From NCBI GenBank assembly GCA_016192455.1, contig JACPUC010000003.1, positions 124,001-188,000 of the forward strand: DNA of 64,000 nt, in the 5' to 3' direction. This document shows, piece by piece, positions 60,759 to 64,000 of this stretch (the first letter of the stretch is position 1; every line of letters starts with the position of its first letter). A program made the position numbers and the translations under genes. The DNA comes from Candidatus Tectimicrobiota bacterium (GTDB lineage: Bacteria; JACPUC01). The notes under the pieces are model-generated. The model did not search any database. It saw only the letters and a list, made by a program, of their open reading frames with translations, and was not told the DNA's origin.

Positions 60759-61685
60759 ATGAACTATCGGGGGGGTGGAGACGAGGGCGGCGTGGAGAGG
60801 CGGTCCCGGTCGCCAGGGCGCTCCGCTAGCCAGCAGCACCAAGAGAACCTCGCCAGTGATCTCATCTTCACCTACACGTTGATGAGCGACGTCGTCATGG
60901 AGCTGCTGGAAGAGAAAGGCGTCGTCACCCGCGAGGAGGTGATGCAGAAGATTGTCGAGGTGAAGCGCGATCTGCTTGAGGCGGGGTTTCAGGAGGGTCC
61001 TGCCGAGACCGCGCCCGCAGGAGCGCCGCCACGAGAACGTCGGCAGGCGGCCGGCGGCGAGCCGACGTGGGCGCCTGAGGACGCCTACCGGGAGCAGGCG
61101 CCTCTGGACCTCTCACTGGTCGCGGACCTGCCGCGCATCATGCACCTGCCGGAGGGAGATAACGTCAACTACGAGAAGGATGCCGGAGAGACGTTCGTCA
61201 TCCCGGACCCTCGCTCCCTCAATCTCTTCGCAAACCCCGAGCTGCAGAAACGCTGCACCGCCAAGAGCATGACGGTGTGCGTGACCGGGCTGCATTTCGG
61301 GGGGCTCTCCGCTTGCCGTGAAGACCCTCTCCTGCCACAGCAACTGGTCTTGACCGTTCCCGGGCTGGCACACTGGCCCGATTACCATCAGATGCTGGCG
61401 CCGCCGGAGTACTGCGTTGGCCTCGAGCCGGAGGAGGAGGAGCGTTGGGTCTCATTCCTCGACATGATCGGCATGCTCCTCTACGACCTCGAGTTCCGCA
61501 GCTTCCTCAAGATGGAAAACTACGCCCAAGCCTTTCGCACCCTGCTGGTGGCCCTCTGCCTCTTCCATGGGGTGGGATTCCTCCTCACGGAGGATAAGCC
61601 CGCCTACCGGAAAGCGTTCCGCATCGAACGGCGCAGCCACCTGAAACTCGTGCGCCCCGCGACCTTCGAGATGCTGCTCCAGTGA
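60759..61685 (+). CDS. Unrecognised protein, 308 residues
   Basis: ATG at 60759 preceded by GGAAAGAG; longer starts upstream read arginine-rich sequence. The N-terminal 30 residues are disordered-looking (GGGDEGGVERRSRSPGRSAS). Next comes a helical segment resembling a dimerisation or regulatory helix (SDLIFTYTLMSDVVMELLEE, residues 35-54; VTREEVMQKIVEVKRDLLEAG), then a low-complexity linker. A C-terminal region of about 190 residues follows, rich in Leu, Pro and Trp, with LFANPELQKRCTAKSMTVCV and DLEFRSFLKMENYAQAFRTL. Cysteines are present but not in a clear metal motif. No membrane helix is certain. I do not know the family. Confidence 0.65.
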   Translation: MNYRGGGDEGGVERRSRSPGRSASQQHQENLASDLIFTYTLMSDVVMELLEEKGVVTREEVMQKIVEVKRDLLEAGFQEGPAETAPAGAPPRERRQAAGGEPTWAPEDAYREQAPLDLSLVADLPRIMHLPEGDNVNYEKDAGETFVIPDPRSLNLFANPELQKRCTAKSMTVCVTGLHFGGLSACREDPLLPQQLVLTVPGLAHWPDYHQMLAPPEYCVGLEPEEEERWVSFLDMIGMLLYDLEFRSFLKMENYAQAFRTLLVALCLFHGVGFLLTEDKPAYRKAFRIERRSHLKLVRPATFEMLLQ

Positions 61686-61895
61686 GCCGGCTGCAGGCCG
61701 GTCCCGACTTCCCGCGCGGCGGGTCTGAGAGATTCCTGCCGGAATGACGCGCGGCGAGGCGACCCCACCGACCCCAGGCGGGGTGGAGCTCGACCTACGC
61801 GGTCATGACACCCCGATCGCGGCAGGCTGACGGCCGGCGACGTGGACGCGTTCAGCGTGGAACCTGATCTTCAGGGCTTCCGGCTCTCCCCCCCC

Positions 61896-62357
61896 TCAGC
61901 CAGCCCCGCCTTCGTCAACCAGGTAGGCGCCTTGGATGAGGCGCGCCTCCTTGCTCTCGTGCTCGTAGAGGAAGGCAAGGAGCGGCCGCAGGTCCTGGTG
62001 GATCGCCTCCAGGTTCTCCTCGCCGCCGCCTTGAAGCCGCGTCGTAAGCTGGTCGAGCTGGTCCAGGATGCGGAGATGCTCCTTCTTCAGATGAAGGAGC
62101 TTGCGCTCTTCAGTCGGACGCTGCTCCTGGATGTCCTCGAAGAGACCTCGCGGCCCCTCTTCTATGTGGAAGAGGCTCGTGAGGTGCTTCTGCAGGTTCA
62201 GAACCTGCGCCATGGTGCTGGCTCGGCGCGCCGCCGCGTCGTTCGCGCCCCCTCCATCGTCGAGAAGTTTCCCCAACTCCTTCAGCGTCCTCAGCAGATG
62301 TCTATTCTCTTCCAGGAAGCGGCGAGCTAAGGTGTGGCTGGCGCCTTCTCGTGTCAT
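61896..62357 (-). CDS. Hemerythrin-like metal-binding protein
   Basis: ATG at 62357, 6 nt after GAGGAG, is preferred over ATG at 62435, which has no ribosome site. The 153-residue all-helical product has the four-helix hemerythrin arrangement of histidines and acids: ENRHLL near 19-23, HLTSLFHIEEGPRGLF near 60-75, KKEHLRILDQLDQL near 90-105 and FLYEHESKEARLIQ at the end. These could hold an O2- or NO-binding di-iron site. Transcription likely starts near 62421, where the minus strand has TATACAAT. Convergent with the unrecognised gene before it. Confidence 0.8.
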   Translation of the reverse strand: MTREGASHTLARRFLEENRHLLRTLKELGKLLDDGGGANDAAARRASTMAQVLNLQKHLTSLFHIEEGPRGLFEDIQEQRPTEERKLLHLKKEHLRILDQLDQLTTRLQGGGEENLEAIHQDLRPLLAFLYEHESKEARLIQGAYLVDEGGAG

Positions 62358-62770
62358 GGCGAGCTCCTCAGTCGTGGGGCTGGTGCCTGGCGTGAGCACG
62401 CCCCCTGTTCGCACATCTGTATTGTATACCTTCATTTTCGAGGCCCGCAACGTCAATCTAGGGGTTGATCCAGCCGGGAGCAGGCGGCGCGGGGCCGGCT
62501 CGCGGGGATCACCCCGCCTGCCCCCCGCTGGCCTCGCGCTTCCCCTCGAAAGCAGGAATTTCTCCGCCATCCCTACGAGATGTGGTGGCTTTTCCAGGAT
62601 GGGCCCCCACATATTGTGGAAAAGCTGTGGATTCTGTTGAAAGCGCGCCGCTCACCCAGCCCGGCATCGCGACAGTTCGGCGGCGGCGGTTTGGAGGCGG
62701 CCCGGCGGCGGCCAGGTCGAGCGCGGGGCGCGAGTCGGTTGGCGGGGCGCTGCCGTTCTCGGCGATTTCC
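62358..62770 (+). other. Gap with AT-richer patch and TGTGG repeats
   Basis: About 410 nt between divergent genes. At 62589-62624 CTTTTCCA and TGGAAAAG form an 8-nt inverted repeat with 20-nt spacer, overlapping a series TGTGGAAAA, TGTGGATTC and TGTTGAAAG (starting 62615, 62626 and 62635). No coding frame is convincing. Confidence 0.4.
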
Positions 62771-62798
62771 TTGCCGCCCCTGCCAGTCGGGGTATAAT
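62771..62798 (+). promoter_or_regulatory. Strong promoter of the ABC importer gene
   Basis: TTGCCG, 16 nt, TATAAT (perfect -10, the best in the window, with a GG before it). Start near 62805, 68 nt before the ATG at 62873. Confidence 0.7.
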
Positions 62799-62872
62799 AG
62801 GGGCGCTGCTGCGTGCGCCGCTGGGCACGGCGCGTTGCTGGACCGCAGCACCGATTGGGGAGGAGGAAAGAG

Positions 62873-63832
62873 ATGGCACGGAGGTTCTCTTTGAGCGCGC
62901 TGTGGGTGATCGCGCTTGCCACCCTGCTGCTGAGCTCGGCGGGTCAAGCGCAGGAGAAGATTGTCTATGGCTCGTCGACCGGCGGAGGCATTCGCCTCGT
63001 CACGGACATCATTAAGGCGCAGCGGCTTGACGAAAAGAACGGCATCGTGCTCGACTTGAAGTACTTTGCCGGCCCCAAGGGGCAGCAAGCCCTGATCCTG
63101 GGCAAGGTCGACGCCACCTACTTCTCACCGTTAACCTCCGCCTTGCAGCTTGCGGAGGGAAATCATTTCGTCAACTTCGAGATCATGATGGACAGCCACA
63201 TCTCCCTGCTGAAGCCGAAAGGCTCGCCGCTCAAATCGCTTGCCGACGTGCGGGGGAAACGTCTCGGCTTCATCCCGCGCACCTCCGCCGCCTACATGAC
63301 GTTTCGCATCCTCAATGCCATGCAAGGCCGGGACGCCGACAAGGATTTCCAGCTCATCGTCGGCAACCCCATGGCGCTGATGGCGTTTATCGCGCGGGGC
63401 GAGGTGGATGCTTCGATTCACTACGAGCCCTTCTCGACCATGCTGCTGGTGAACGGCCAGGCGGAGCAGATCGCCTGGTACGAAGACCTCTGGCGCGAGA
63501 CCACGAAGACGCCGCTGCTCTTCTCCACGCTGGCGGCCAGTCAGTCCTGGATCGACGCGCACCCGAAGGCGGCCCGCACCCTTGCCCGCATCGTCGGCGC
63601 GACGCGCGCCTGGATTGTGGCGCACCCGGACGAAGCCCTCGAGATCGGCCGCAAGGCTCTGGAGATCACCGACCCACGCGTCATCGCGGCGCTGAAGGAA
63701 CGGATGCTGCGTATCTACCGGACGCCCTGGAATGAGAAAGCGCTGGAAGCCGGACGCTGGCAAGTCGAGAAGGCTGTTGAGCTGGGGCTGGTGCCGAAAC
63801 CCACCAAGGAGATTCTCGCCCTCCTCAACTGA
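62873..63832 (+). CDS. ABC importer substrate-binding protein, NMT1/TauA-like
   Basis: ATG at 62873, behind GGAGGAGGAAAGAG. The 319-residue protein has a signal peptide (hydrophobic stretch ALWVIALATLLLSSAGQAQ, cleavage after QAQ) and the NMT1/TauA-like domain: GKVDATYFSPLTSALQLAEG near 80-99, GKRLGFIPRTSAAYMTF and RGEVDASIHYEPFS. It is distinct from the binding protein at 15796. It is followed within 162 nt by the start of another gene, probably permease or ATPase of the same importer. Confidence 0.9.
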   Translation: MARRFSLSALWVIALATLLLSSAGQAQEKIVYGSSTGGGIRLVTDIIKAQRLDEKNGIVLDLKYFAGPKGQQALILGKVDATYFSPLTSALQLAEGNHFVNFEIMMDSHISLLKPKGSPLKSLADVRGKRLGFIPRTSAAYMTFRILNAMQGRDADKDFQLIVGNPMALMAFIARGEVDASIHYEPFSTMLLVNGQAEQIAWYEDLWRETTKTPLLFSTLAASQSWIDAHPKAARTLARIVGATRAWIVAHPDEALEIGRKALEITDPRVIAALKERMLRIYRTPWNEKALEAGRWQVEKAVELGLVPKPTKEILALLN

Positions 63833-63994
63833 CGGTGCCGCGGGCGTGCCTCGCAGCCGCCGAGCCGACGCCGCTGGTCCGAGAGATCGAGGCAGGGGAG
63901 CCGTGCCGGCCGCCGCCCGCGGGGGTGGAGCCTGCACCCCGCCGCCCGGCGCGGCGAAGCATCCCGCCGCCTCTTCACGCCGCTGGAAGGAACG

Positions 63995-64000
63995 ATGCGC
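63995..64000 (+). CDS. Start of the next gene, cut by the window edge
   Basis: ATG CGC at the right edge is preceded by GGAAGGAACG, a good ribosome site. Only two codons are visible. Context (after an NMT1-type binding protein) suggests an ABC permease or ATPase, but the product cannot be determined. Confidence 0.4.

Noticed and set aside
62581-62645. Chromosome origin (oriC)
   Set aside because: Only imperfect DnaA-box-like motifs, and no dnaA, dnaN, gyrB, rpmH or parAB genes nearby.

Overview
The window is 64 kb of very GC-rich bacterial chromosome, densely coding and with no phage or insertion-sequence genes that I can recognise. The gene content is: type IV pilus genes (pilC, pilS, pilR), two SurA-type periplasmic isomerases behind mfd, a lipoprotein signal, a K+-independent H+-pyrophosphatase, UbiD decarboxylases, a molybdenum hydroxylase, HyuA/HyuB proteins and several ABC importers. 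Together these suggest a Gram-negative-type, metabolically versatile soil or sediment bacterium. Lineages such as Rokubacteria/Methylomirabilota (NC10) or relatives of the former Deltaproteobacteria would fit, but no rRNA or other decisive marker is present, so this is inference only.

Region 1 (1-5.7 kb): the 3' part of a hybrid histidine kinase, then a small minus-strand transcription unit (promoter, 15-bp inverted repeat, 45-codon frame, terminator), a TenA/PqqC-like metalloprotein, a DUF4178-like protein and a 3-hydroxyanthranilate 3,4-dioxygenase.

Region 2 (5.4-31 kb): a catabolic and uptake island made of two converging gene sets. The plus-strand set is a small unknown protein, HyuB, a PaaK-like CoA ligase, a ribose-type ABC importer (ATPase, then an H+-pyrophosphatase, then permease and binding protein), a TauABC-like importer and a UbiD decarboxylase. 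The minus-strand set, read from 30.9 to 20.3 kb, is an SDR dehydrogenase, an acyl-CoA synthetase, a second UbiD decarboxylase, a three-subunit molybdenum hydroxylase (FAD, 2Fe-2S, Mo subunits) and HyuA. The likely theme is activation, (de)carboxylation and hydroxylation of aromatic or other recalcitrant acids; the substrate cannot be read from sequence.

Region 3 (31.3-56.4 kb): a long run of plus-strand housekeeping and envelope genes. It holds a RodZ-like HTH membrane protein, aroE, pilC-pilS-pilR, mfd, two PpiC/SurA isomerases, an S4-domain protein, pyrB (fused to a PyrI-like zinc domain and preceded by an apparent attenuator), a VanZ-like protein, carA, carB, and a MoxR-DUF58-transglutaminase operon.

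Region 4 (56.8-64 kb): SpoVG-like protein, a small zinc-motif membrane protein, glutamate dehydrogenase, a stand-alone homocysteine methyltransferase module, a small Sm-like protein with an unrecognised 308-residue protein, a hemerythrin-like protein, and the start of another ABC importer operon.

Scattered between genes is a family of palindromic intergenic repeats (near 4.4, 10.9, 22.5, 38.1 and 56.5 kb). Several copies begin exactly at or just inside the 3' end of a neighbouring gene, and in two cases they appear to supply its last codons.
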